34,282 bases of DNA from Eisenbergiella tayi. GTDB lineage: Bacteria; Bacillota; Clostridia; Lachnospirales; Lachnospiraceae. The position numbers and the translations under genes were made by a program. The notes under the pieces are model-generated. The model was not told the origin of the DNA, did not search any database, and worked only from the letters and a program-made list of their open reading frames with translations. The DNA lies in assembly GCF_001881565.1 (NCBI RefSeq), contig NZ_MPDJ01000009.1:249568-283849 (forward strand), written 5' to 3'. Of the stretch, positions 26,557-33,297 are shown piece by piece (position 1 is the stretch's first letter; each line of letters begins with the position of its first letter).

Positions 26557-26820
26557 TCAGCAGTCTCCCGCATAGTAATTCACTATATGCAGATAATCCT
26601 TTCCATCGGCTATATCCAGCAATAAGGGCAGGCTGTTTCCGTTTTTCCTGTATGTTTCCCACAGTTTTTCCTGCAGTACATAATGCCTGACCAGGTTCTC
26701 TTCGTTTCCGGGAACCCTGCTTTTCCCTTCATCAGAAAGGAGACGGATCTTCCCCCTGCACTCATTCACAGCATGTAAAAATTCTTTCATGTTTAATATG
26801 GTAAGCTTCAGTTTCGCCAT
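26557..26820 (-). CDS. Small conserved-looking protein, 87 residues
   Basis: The protein has 87 residues: MAKLKLTILNMKEFLHAV at the start, a charged middle, and ...DYLHIVNYYAGDC at the end. I recognise this only as a type of small uncharacterised protein common in Clostridia that ends in YYAGDC; no function is known to me. AGGAG 5 nt before the ATG at 26820 fixes the start, although the frame is open to 26871. It has its own -10 element with a dyad upstream and a strong terminator downstream, so it is an independent unit between the sigma and AraC operons. Confidence 0.75.
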   Translation of the reverse strand: MAKLKLTILNMKEFLHAVNECRGKIRLLSDEGKSRVPGNEENLVRHYVLQEKLWETYRKNGNSLPLLLDIADGKDYLHIVNYYAGDC

Positions 26821-26864
26821 AAGAACTCCTTTCCGTGCATCCTCCATCTGCGCGCCCGGACAGT

Positions 26865-26902
26865 ACTGCACTGCTATCCTTGTAATAACAGTATAGTGCA
26901 GT
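26865..26902 (-). promoter_or_regulatory. Dyad around the -10 of the 87-residue gene
   Basis: ACTGCACT (26865-26872) and AGTGCAGT (26895-26902) are perfect 8-bp inverted repeats 22 bp apart. A TATACT -10 (minus strand, 26890-26895) sits inside; the -35 is weak. A repressor could bind here. Confidence 0.5.
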
Positions 26903-26923
26903 TTTTCTTATGACACTATTCCT

Positions 26924-27844
26924 TTACCGCCGTTTTATATCACTATCCCGCCATTGTTTCCGGTATTCCACAGGAGTCATCCCCATGGTTTCCCGGAATA
27001 TCCTTCCGAAATAGCTGCTGCTGCCCAGCCCGCAGGCCTGCCCGATAGCAGTGACGGTTTCGCAGCCTTCCTCCAGCATAATACAGGCCTTCTGGATCCG
27101 GTAATTCATCAGATACTCCACCGGCGTGGTCTGCAGGCAGTCCCGGAAAACCCGGAAGCATTCCCTTTCGCTGATAAAGGCGGCCTCAGCCACCTGACGC
27201 ACGGTTATTTTTTCCGGATAATGCTCGTAAATATACAAAAGCATCATCTTAATTTTACCGCTGATACGGCTGAGCTCTTTATTCCCCTGCTCCTGTTTTT
27301 CCGCTATTTTCAACAGCCCGCACCACATGTCCGAAAGCGCGGAACGCAGGCGGAGCTCATAGGCATAATCCGTCTCCTGGATTTCAAAGGATTTACGCAG
27401 CGCTTCCAGGATGGGCTCATGCTCCGGATTGCCGGGATACAGCCCGATGATTTCTATCCGGGACGCGGTGGTCAGGGGCGCCACGTATTTCTGTTCAATT
27501 GCGCTTCCCTTCTGTCCGCTGATTAAAACAGGATCAAACAGATGCAGAAATGAGGTCACCTTCCGGCTGCTTTCCCCCGCTCTTGTCATATGAAGGGTGT
27601 TGGAGTTCACAAAGCCTCCCATTCCGGCGGAAAAAAGCTTTGTCCCCTGCGGAGTATAGTACGTAACCTCCCCCTGCATCATATAAAATAATTCCACATC
27701 CTTGTGCCAGTGCCACGGTGCCTGCTTTCCTGCATATTTATCCAGTTCCACAAAGGAAGATATATGGGGAAATTCCGCCGAATACCCCGGCAGCTCCTCC
27801 TCCCGGCTTCCCGGCTTCAGCTTAATCCCATGTATTACCTTCAA
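26924..27844 (-). CDS. AraC-family transcriptional regulator
   Basis: This is a 306-residue regulator with an N-terminal cupin sensor (PWHWHKDVELFYMMQGEV near 43-60) and a C-terminal AraC helix-turn-helix pair (ITVRQVAEAAFISERECFRV and VTAIGQACGLGSSSYFGRIF). The start appears to be TTG at 27844, with an AGGGGGG site about 5 nt upstream, and no other methionine precedes the cupin domain. It overlaps the end of the nucleotidyltransferase gene by 23 bp, so it belongs to the operon with that gene and the UroD-like gene. A regulator last in its own catabolic operon suggests feedback control. Confidence 0.88.
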   Translation of the reverse strand: MKVIHGIKLKPGSREEELPGYSAEFPHISSFVELDKYAGKQAPWHWHKDVELFYMMQGEVTYYTPQGTKLFSAGMGGFVNSNTLHMTRAGESSRKVTSFLHLFDPVLISGQKGSAIEQKYVAPLTTASRIEIIGLYPGNPEHEPILEALRKSFEIQETDYAYELRLRSALSDMWCGLLKIAEKQEQGNKELSRISGKIKMMLLYIYEHYPEKITVRQVAEAAFISERECFRVFRDCLQTTPVEYLMNYRIQKACIMLEEGCETVTAIGQACGLGSSSYFGRIFRETMGMTPVEYRKQWRDSDIKRR

Positions 27845-28865
27845 GGTATCCCCCCTCTATTGCCTTCCGGTTTACATACTCCACGAACGCCTCCACCTTC
27901 TCCATATCCGGATTATCCGGAAGAAGGCTTTCCCGGGAAGCTTTTTCCATTCTCTTTTCATAGGCCTCCAGAATATCATAAAATTCCAGTGTAAAGGTTT
28001 TATCCTCCCGCTGGAAGCCACCGCCTCTTATCTTCCGAAGCAAATCCAGCTCCTGTCTCCTGCAGGTGTTGATTTCCCCCTTTTCCAGAATATCCACAGC
28101 CATCATGAACAGACGGATCAAATGCATGGCGTGCTTGTTTAAATGGTTATCATCCTTTTTCCGGTTGCGTTTCCCTATTTTATCATAGTCCCTGACCACA
28201 TTATGCATCACGGCCCACATATTCTCATAATCCCGCAGGGGCATATGGCGGTAATCGGCATCCACAAATATTTCCGTTTCCAGCTCAGGGTTTTCCGCTT
28301 TGTCTATATACAAACGAATGCTTCCCCTGTCAAAATCACCATAGCGGCGTTCAAAATCCTCCAGGGCATTCCTGACAGAATTCAGGATATGCTTTTCCCT
28401 TTCCCTCTGGGGCACGGCGTCCCTGGCAATGGCATTCTGCAGGCGCCTGAGCTGCGCGCCCGCATAGCCGCCGAAAGACTTTGCCGCCCTTTTGGACAGA
28501 AATAATCCTTTCTGATCCAGAAGCTCCTGTCCCAGTTTGGTTTTTATCAGATACTGTTCTTCTTCCAGCCCCAATATTTCACAGGTATTGGGGTTGCACT
28601 CCAGCAGCAGCTTCACCATCTTATTAAAGGAATAAATCACCGTGTCCGTTTTATCATCCTCATACTGTTCAAACTCCGTCAGTCCCAGAAGATCCGAGGT
28701 CATATTCAGGGTTATCCCCCTGAAATCAATATCGCTGTTTTCCTGATATGTCCCGTAGGCATAACTCCCGCCCAGGCCAAGGAGGATAATTCTTTTCCCC
28801 AGCCTTTCTTCCTTCCGTAAAAAATCATACTGTCCGGTATTCATCAGGGCTTTAAAATCCTTCAT
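27822..28865 (-). CDS. Predicted nucleotidyltransferase (COG3541-like)
   Basis: This is a 347-residue protein. The polymerase-beta-type nucleotidyltransferase motif is clear: GGSYAYGT (32-39) then SDIDFRG (44-50), with D45 and D47 as metal-binding residues. A long helical C-terminal part follows. Relatives are uncharacterised nucleotidyltransferases. I use the ATG at 28865, which overlaps the UroD-like gene by 14 bp; a TTG at 28904 is possible. The 3' end overlaps the AraC gene by 23 bp. It is unexpected between a UroD-like protein and a regulator, and its target (small molecule, RNA or protein) is unknown. Confidence 0.85.
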   Translation of the reverse strand: MKDFKALMNTGQYDFLRKEERLGKRIILLGLGGSYAYGTYQENSDIDFRGITLNMTSDLLGLTEFEQYEDDKTDTVIYSFNKMVKLLLECNPNTCEILGLEEEQYLIKTKLGQELLDQKGLFLSKRAAKSFGGYAGAQLRRLQNAIARDAVPQREREKHILNSVRNALEDFERRYGDFDRGSIRLYIDKAENPELETEIFVDADYRHMPLRDYENMWAVMHNVVRDYDKIGKRNRKKDDNHLNKHAMHLIRLFMMAVDILEKGEINTCRRQELDLLRKIRGGGFQREDKTFTLEFYDILEAYEKRMEKASRESLLPDNPDMEKVEAFVEYVNRKAIEGGYLEGNTWD

Positions 28866-30090
28866 ACTCACACACCATCTCCATAGCCGTTTTTTCCCAG
28901 TCAAACAGACACCGGGGATTGCCGTTCACCGTACTGATATCCTTAAGCACCAGTTCAAAAGAGCACCGGTTCCTCCTGCATGCGGAAAGGATACGCGACA
29001 GCTCCCGGCGCACTTCCTCCTTATCCGTCTTTCCCAGAGAAAGCTGGGACGGATTAGGCTTGCTGGATAACACATATCTGGTGCCGATGCGTTCCGCCGC
29101 CGCGTCCACATCCGCCCAGGGGGTGATGGATATCTTCCGCAGATTGGGAATCTGTTCCAGGATATCTATTTTCTGATCCAGCGGTTCACAGCATCCGTAA
29201 TAGACATAGCCGAAGGGTTCCATGGCCTCCTTCATATATTGGATATCAAATTCCTCATGCATCTGCGGGGAAACCGCCGCAAAAATCTGGGCAAGGCCCC
29301 GTCCCCATACCTTTTTCAGATTATTATGGACCAGATCCCCCGGCTCCTTCGGCATGCCGGAGGTCAGCGCGGAAGCACAGTGGCAGTACATGGCATCCAT
29401 GTCTATCAGGTTCAGCCGTTCATATTGTTTTACCGTATTGAGAAAAATATCCGTCAGTTTTCGGGCCAGCCCATGCATGAAATCCGGATCATCCACCAGG
29501 CCGAACAACAGATCATCGGCACCCATCAGCGTGGCAATAGTATCCCAGGTCTTGCATCCCAGGCCATATCCCGTAGCTTCGCCCACGATCTTCACAGGAA
29601 GGATATCCCCGACGGCTTCCCCCACCTTTTCCCATTGTCTGGCTGTTTCCTCCCTGTCGTAGGTAATGACCGGATCATGGAGCATATCCAGGCCCGCTTC
29701 CTGAAAAACATTATGGTATTTATGGGAACTGATCTGCTCTCCTTCAATCAGTTCTTCTTCCACTTCCACGCCGATTCCGGTGGAATGGATTATTTTTTCC
29801 ACAGCAATATAATTCGGAAGCGCCATATCTGCGGGCATATACTTCCATTGATAGAGACTTCTTCTGAGCCGTCCTTCCAGCCTTCTGAAATCTTCGTCTT
29901 CACACCTCAGGGTGAGTTCTTCCCCGATTGCCATTTCACCCCAGGGGATTTCATCTATCAAAACAATAGGACGTATCATCTGCAGATCGTTTACTGCCGT
30001 ATGCAGCCTGATTTTTTCCCTGTTTTGGTCACTGTTTGCCGCCTGGGCGTATTCCGCCGCCAGCTCCCTGATAATATGGATGTCCTTCAT
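28852..30090 (-). CDS. UroD/cobalamin-independent MetE-like superfamily protein
   Basis: This is a 412-residue protein with the overall pattern of a UroD/MetE-type barrel, such as IVGEATGYGLGCKTWDT and EPFGYVYYGCCEPLDQKI. The HxC zinc motif of MtaA-type proteins is replaced by Y298-G-C300-C301, so metal binding, if any, differs. Function is unknown; a methyltransferase-like role is inferred from fold only. GGGAGGG lies 6 nt before the ATG. It is first in an overlapping operon with the nucleotidyltransferase and an AraC regulator, and divergent from another AraC gene that probably controls it. Confidence 0.75.
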   Translation of the reverse strand: MKDIHIIRELAAEYAQAANSDQNREKIRLHTAVNDLQMIRPIVLIDEIPWGEMAIGEELTLRCEDEDFRRLEGRLRRSLYQWKYMPADMALPNYIAVEKIIHSTGIGVEVEEELIEGEQISSHKYHNVFQEAGLDMLHDPVITYDREETARQWEKVGEAVGDILPVKIVGEATGYGLGCKTWDTIATLMGADDLLFGLVDDPDFMHGLARKLTDIFLNTVKQYERLNLIDMDAMYCHCASALTSGMPKEPGDLVHNNLKKVWGRGLAQIFAAVSPQMHEEFDIQYMKEAMEPFGYVYYGCCEPLDQKIDILEQIPNLRKISITPWADVDAAAERIGTRYVLSSKPNPSQLSLGKTDKEEVRRELSRILSACRRNRCSFELVLKDISTVNGNPRCLFDWEKTAMEMVCEYEGF

Positions 30091-30124
30091 TGCGTACCCT
30101 CCCTTGCATTCTTCGGTTACTTGT

Positions 30125-30182
30125 ATTATAGTGGCATAAAAGGGCCGGATATAGGATATTTTTGCCGTATTTTTTGTATAAT
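30125..30182. promoter_or_regulatory. Divergent promoter region with two -10 boxes
   Basis: TATAAT occurs on the minus strand at 30125-30130 (toward the UroD-like gene) and on the plus strand at 30177-30182 (toward the AraC gene). Neither has a good -35, which fits activator dependence. The 46 bp between them would hold the operator. Confidence 0.5.
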
Positions 30183-30210
30183 ATTGCTCTCAGGAAAGGC
30201 GGTGGCTTCT

Positions 30211-31026
30211 ATGCGTGATTATATCAGCCACGTGGCGCCCTTCCTCAGTGATTTCGCAGAGGAAACACTGATGGTAAGCGACGCCATGGGATATGAATCG
30301 AACCCGGATTTCTTAATCGACCGGAGTAATTTTAATAATAACCTGATTATGTATGTACTGTCAGGCTGCCTTATTGCGGAGCAGTACGGGGAAACCCACG
30401 AGATCCTGCCCGGCCACGGCATCCTGATGGATTTGAGGGATACCCACAAATATTATTTCATGGAAAAGGGCCATTCAGAAATCATATGGCTTCACTTCAG
30501 GGGAACCCCTGTTGACGCGGTTATCAACCACCTGCATACAGGGAATATGCTGCCCCTGCGATTTGAAGATGCGTCCTTTGAGGAGCATTTTGCCGCCCTA
30601 TACAGACTGGCTGCCGCAAAACAGCTTCCTGATGAATTTGACTTTTCCTGCGCCATTTATTCCCTTCTCATGCATGTATGCAAAACGGCGCGCATCAATG
30701 AGCCGGACGGAATAGACAGCTTTGCGCTCGCCGCCTCCCGCTATATTTACGCCCATCTGGATGAACCGGCAGGCCTGGATGCCTTTGCCGGCCATATGAA
30801 GATGAGCAAATACCATTTCTGCCGCAGGTTCCGGCAGGAATTTCAGTGTACCCCGCTGGAATATATCCAGCGGCAGAAAATCAATAAGGCTAAGCGGCTG
30901 CTGATATATACCCGGCTGTCCATTGCGGAAATCGCCTGTCAGCTGTCTTTTTATGATCAAAGCCACTTCAGCCGGGTGTTTACACAGCTGACAGGGGTAT
31001 CTCCGGGGAAATTCCGGAAGGGATAA
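30211..31026 (+). CDS. AraC-family transcriptional regulator
   Basis: This is a 271-residue regulator with an N-terminal cupin-like sensor (about 35-110: EILPGHGILMDLRDTHKYYF) and a C-terminal AraC helix-turn-helix pair (AFAGHMKMSKYHFCRRFRQE and IAEIACQLSFYDQSHFSRVF). The ATG at 30211 has an AGGAAAGGCGG region upstream. The open frame extends far upstream to 29239, but that part is antisense to the UroD-like gene. It is divergent from the UroD-like/nucleotidyltransferase/AraC operon and ends 3 bp from the convergent ABC-F gene, with no terminator between. Confidence 0.9.
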   Translation: MRDYISHVAPFLSDFAEETLMVSDAMGYESNPDFLIDRSNFNNNLIMYVLSGCLIAEQYGETHEILPGHGILMDLRDTHKYYFMEKGHSEIIWLHFRGTPVDAVINHLHTGNMLPLRFEDASFEEHFAALYRLAAAKQLPDEFDFSCAIYSLLMHVCKTARINEPDGIDSFALAASRYIYAHLDEPAGLDAFAGHMKMSKYHFCRRFRQEFQCTPLEYIQRQKINKAKRLLIYTRLSIAEIACQLSFYDQSHFSRVFTQLTGVSPGKFRKG

Positions 31027-31029
31027 AAC

Positions 31030-32685
31030 CTAATCGGCAGACCCCTTTTCCTCTCCGTCTTCGCTGACCGCTCCGGTTTTCCCGGCCTTCATCCCGGCCC
31101 CCTGATCCAGATCGATAATCCGGGTCGCCACACGGCTTCCGAACCGCTCGTCATGCTCTACGAAAACAAGGGTGGGGCCGGATGCCAGGATAGCCTTTTC
31201 AAGCTGTTCCCGGAAATAGATATCCATGAAATTCAACGGTTCATCCAACAGCAGGATGTCACTTTCTTCCGACAGGGCTCTCGCCACATCTACCTTGCGT
31301 TTCTCACCGCTGCTGTAAGTCTGCAGAGGGCGTTTCTGCATTTCATCGGGAATATCCAGGCGGCTGCAAAAGGAAAGGAATCGTTCCCACTGCCCGTCAT
31401 CCCGGATCCATTCCCTGGGGCTGCCCTCCTGCCACAGAGGCTCCTGATAAAAACAGGATATGGCAATCTCCTCCGCCGCCTTCCTTGCCTTTGTTTCCAA
31501 CTCCCCTTTTATCAGCCGCAGCAGGGTACTCTTCCCGCAGCCATTGGAACCTCTAATCCATATCCGTTCCCCACGGAAAATCTCCATGGAAAAATGATGG
31601 AATAAGGGAACGCCGTCATATCCGAAGGTAAGCTTTTCAAGCTGCAGCACCGGCAGGTCCTTATCCGTACCGCTCCCATCCGTATCCTTATACAGATACA
31701 GCGGAGGAACCGTTTCATAATTTTTCAAAAGTTCCTTTTTTTCAGCGATCGCTTCCCTGGCCTCCTGCTCCGCATTTTTGGCCTGGTGCATGAATTTAGC
31801 CGCCCGGGAAGTGTTTCCCCTGTTATTCGTAGGGTACGGATTCTTCTCCTTTTCTGCCGCCGCAGCCCAATTCCGCCGGACAACAGCGCCTTTCTCAAGT
31901 ACTTTTATTTCCTTTTCCAGACGTATTTTCGTACGCCGTTCAAACGCTTCTTTTTTCTCCGTATTTTCCTTCCAGCTGGAATAGTTTCCTTTTTCCAGGG
32001 TAATGTCGGTCTTATTGATCGCCAGAATATGATCCGATGTTTCATCCAGGAACTGCCTGTCGTGGGACACGGCGAGAAAGCCTTTTTTCTGCTTCAGATA
32101 ATGTGCGATGGCCTGCTTTCCCCGGATATCCAGGTGGTTTGTCGGCTCATCCAGCAATACAAAGGCATTGGGGCGTAAAAACAGGGCCAGCATGAGCAGC
32201 TTGCTCTTCTCCCCGCCGGAAAGCACTCTGAAATCCCGGTCCAGCAGTTCCTCCGGCAGCCCCATACGATACAGTTCCCGGCAAATCCGCGCTTCCAGCT
32301 CATAGCCTCCCTCTTCCCTGTATTTTTCCTGAATGGCGGCGCAGCGCTCTATTTCTTCTTTGTCCGGATGTTCGGGAAACGCTTCCATAGCATCCTCCAT
32401 CGTCTTAAAACCACCTATGATTTCTTTCAATACATCCCCCGTTTTCTCATAAGCTGTTTCGAAATGATAGGGATAGTACTCCATGGAAACGCTTTTTATA
32501 AGCTTTCCCTGTGTCGGTTCCAGCTCCCCTTCCAGGAGCTTTAAAAAAGTGGTCTTGCCCCGTCCGTTTCTTCCGGTCAGTCCAAGTCTCCAGTCTGTAT
32601 CCAGTATCAGGTTAACCCGTTCGAATACGGGGTTGTAATAAGGTTCATAATAAAAACTCATCTCGTTTACTAATATTTTCGACAT
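31030..32685 (-). CDS. ABC-F ATPase, antibiotic-resistance (Lsa/Vga-like) type
   Basis: This is a 551-residue ABC-F protein with two ATPase domains and no membrane segment. Domain 1 has Walker A GRNGRGKTT, signature LSGGEKSK and Walker B LLDEPTNHLD. A charged linker (about 230-335) includes AEKEKNPYPTNNRGNTSRAA. Domain 2 has GSNGCGKST, SSGEKRK and LLDEPLNFMD; EPLNF-type motifs are typical of ribosome-protecting members (Lsa, Vga, Msr). It would bind the ribosome E site and dislodge drugs such as lincosamides, pleuromutilins or streptogramins (known for the family, inferred here). GGAGG lies 6 nt before the ATG but can be hidden in a hairpin. A 29-codon leader ORF precedes it. Confidence 0.9.
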   Translation of the reverse strand: MSKILVNEMSFYYEPYYNPVFERVNLILDTDWRLGLTGRNGRGKTTFLKLLEGELEPTQGKLIKSVSMEYYPYHFETAYEKTGDVLKEIIGGFKTMEDAMEAFPEHPDKEEIERCAAIQEKYREEGGYELEARICRELYRMGLPEELLDRDFRVLSGGEKSKLLMLALFLRPNAFVLLDEPTNHLDIRGKQAIAHYLKQKKGFLAVSHDRQFLDETSDHILAINKTDITLEKGNYSSWKENTEKKEAFERRTKIRLEKEIKVLEKGAVVRRNWAAAAEKEKNPYPTNNRGNTSRAAKFMHQAKNAEQEAREAIAEKKELLKNYETVPPLYLYKDTDGSGTDKDLPVLQLEKLTFGYDGVPLFHHFSMEIFRGERIWIRGSNGCGKSTLLRLIKGELETKARKAAEEIAISCFYQEPLWQEGSPREWIRDDGQWERFLSFCSRLDIPDEMQKRPLQTYSSGEKRKVDVARALSEESDILLLDEPLNFMDIYFREQLEKAILASGPTLVFVEHDERFGSRVATRIIDLDQGAGMKAGKTGAVSEDGEEKGSAD

Positions 32686-32686
32686 A

Positions 32687-32716
32687 AACAGCCTCCTTTT
32701 CTCTCCGGCGGCTGTT
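32687..32716 (-). promoter_or_regulatory. Shine-Dalgarno-sequestering hairpin of the ABC-F gene
   Basis: On the minus strand AACAGCCGCC (32716-32707) pairs with GGAGGCTGTT (32696-32687) around a 10-nt loop, with one mismatch. The right arm contains the ABC-F ribosome binding site. A rival arm AACAGCCT in the leader ORF (32741-32734) can pair with the same site, and CGGCGG in the leader (32749-32744) can pair with the left arm. This pattern is typical of translational attenuation. Confidence 0.65.
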
Positions 32717-32726
32717 ACGGCTCAGA

Positions 32727-32816
32727 TTACAGCAGGCTGTTTTCCGCCGCAATGCTTACCGGAGTGCCATACTTAAGTACCATTTCCGTTTTCTCCCATC
32801 TCGTACAAATAATCAT
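32727..32816 (-). CDS. 29-residue leader peptide upstream of ABC-F
   Basis: The ORF begins MIICTRWEKTEMVLKYG and ends AAENSLL, with GGAGGG 6 nt before the ATG at 32816. It ends 41 bp before the ABC-F ATG. Its last codons include both rival pairing arms of the sequestering hairpin, so ribosome position on the leader would change access to the ABC-F start. Leader peptides of this kind precede erm, cat and several ABC-F genes (known). The stalling drug is unknown. It could instead be a tiny functional protein. Confidence 0.6.
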   Translation of the reverse strand: MIICTRWEKTEMVLKYGTPVSIAAENSLL

Positions 32817-32834
32817 TCTAATCCCTCCGTTCTC

Positions 32835-32887
32835 CCGCCTGCGGCGGTATCCTTTTGGTGTAACCTCTGTGCTGAAGAATTTACACC
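32835..32887 (-). other. Two hairpins before the leader ORF
   Basis: CCGCC/GGCGG (32835-32847, 3-nt loop) lies just upstream of the leader ribosome site. GGTGTAA (32857-32863) and TTACACC (32881-32887) form a perfect 7-bp stem with a 17-nt loop. They may extend the leader-RNA regulation or be independent. Confidence 0.45.
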
Positions 32888-32905
32888 GTAATCCTTTCGG
32901 GCAAC

Positions 32906-33177
32906 AAAAAAAGAGCCTGAGACAACCTGTGTGCATCCGCCGCGGCATAAATACCGCAGCCTCATGTCATCTGCCGCAGCAGATACCATACACACAGAAA
33001 AGAAACCTGCGGGCAAACCGCAGCCAGGCGCAAAAAAAGACCGTCCGTACCGCACAAAAAGCCGCCTTCCCGGGAGATATGCTTCCTCACAAAGCACCCT
33101 CACCGGAAAAGCAAAACCATCTGTATCAGTTACCGAACAGTCTTATTTACGCAATCTCATTTCTGTCTCAACCTCTT
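32906..33177 (-). ncRNA. Candidate structured RNA ending in a U-tract
   Basis: On the minus strand AAGAG and TGAGACA (33177-33164) pair with TGTCTCA and CTCTT (32924-32911), closing a region of about 270 nt. Seven T residues (32912-32906) follow at once, as in an intrinsic terminator. Inside are CTGTGTG/CACACAG (32997-32991 with 32933-32927) enclosing two hairpins (ATCTGC/GCAGAT and GCGG/CCGC), plus CTGCGG/CCGCAG (33023-33007). A consensus promoter lies just upstream. I cannot assign a family; it may be a free RNA or an attenuator for the ABC-F gene. The 481-bp gap 32817-33297 otherwise holds no supported gene. Confidence 0.6.
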
Positions 33178-33203
33178 ATATACTTTTACTGCCTTACAGG
33201 GTG

Positions 33204-33232
33204 AGTATAGCCGTTCTTTCGCTGTCTGTCAA
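33204..33232 (-). promoter_or_regulatory. Strong sigma-A promoter for the RNA / ABC-F region
   Basis: On the minus strand TTGACA (perfect), a 17-bp spacer, then TATACT. It predicts a start near 33197, just before the closing helix of the candidate RNA and about 510 nt before the ABC-F ATG. It is the best promoter match in the window. Confidence 0.8.
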
Positions 33233-33297
33233 GCATCTGTTATCATCACGTGTGCCTGTTATCAACACTGGCAGCATAAGTGCACGGGATAATCCCT

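Noticed and set aside
32881..32905. Weak promoter-like TTGTTG...TAAATT before the leader ORF
   Set aside because: Spacing and hexamers are poor; the consensus promoter at 33204-33232 is far better.
33032..33038. A second run of seven T (minus strand) inside the structured RNA
   Set aside because: No convincing stem precedes it, so I did not call a second terminator.
32813..33103. 96-codon GTG-initiated frame on the minus strand
   Set aside because: There is no ribosome site, and it runs through the paired regions and U-tract of the candidate RNA.
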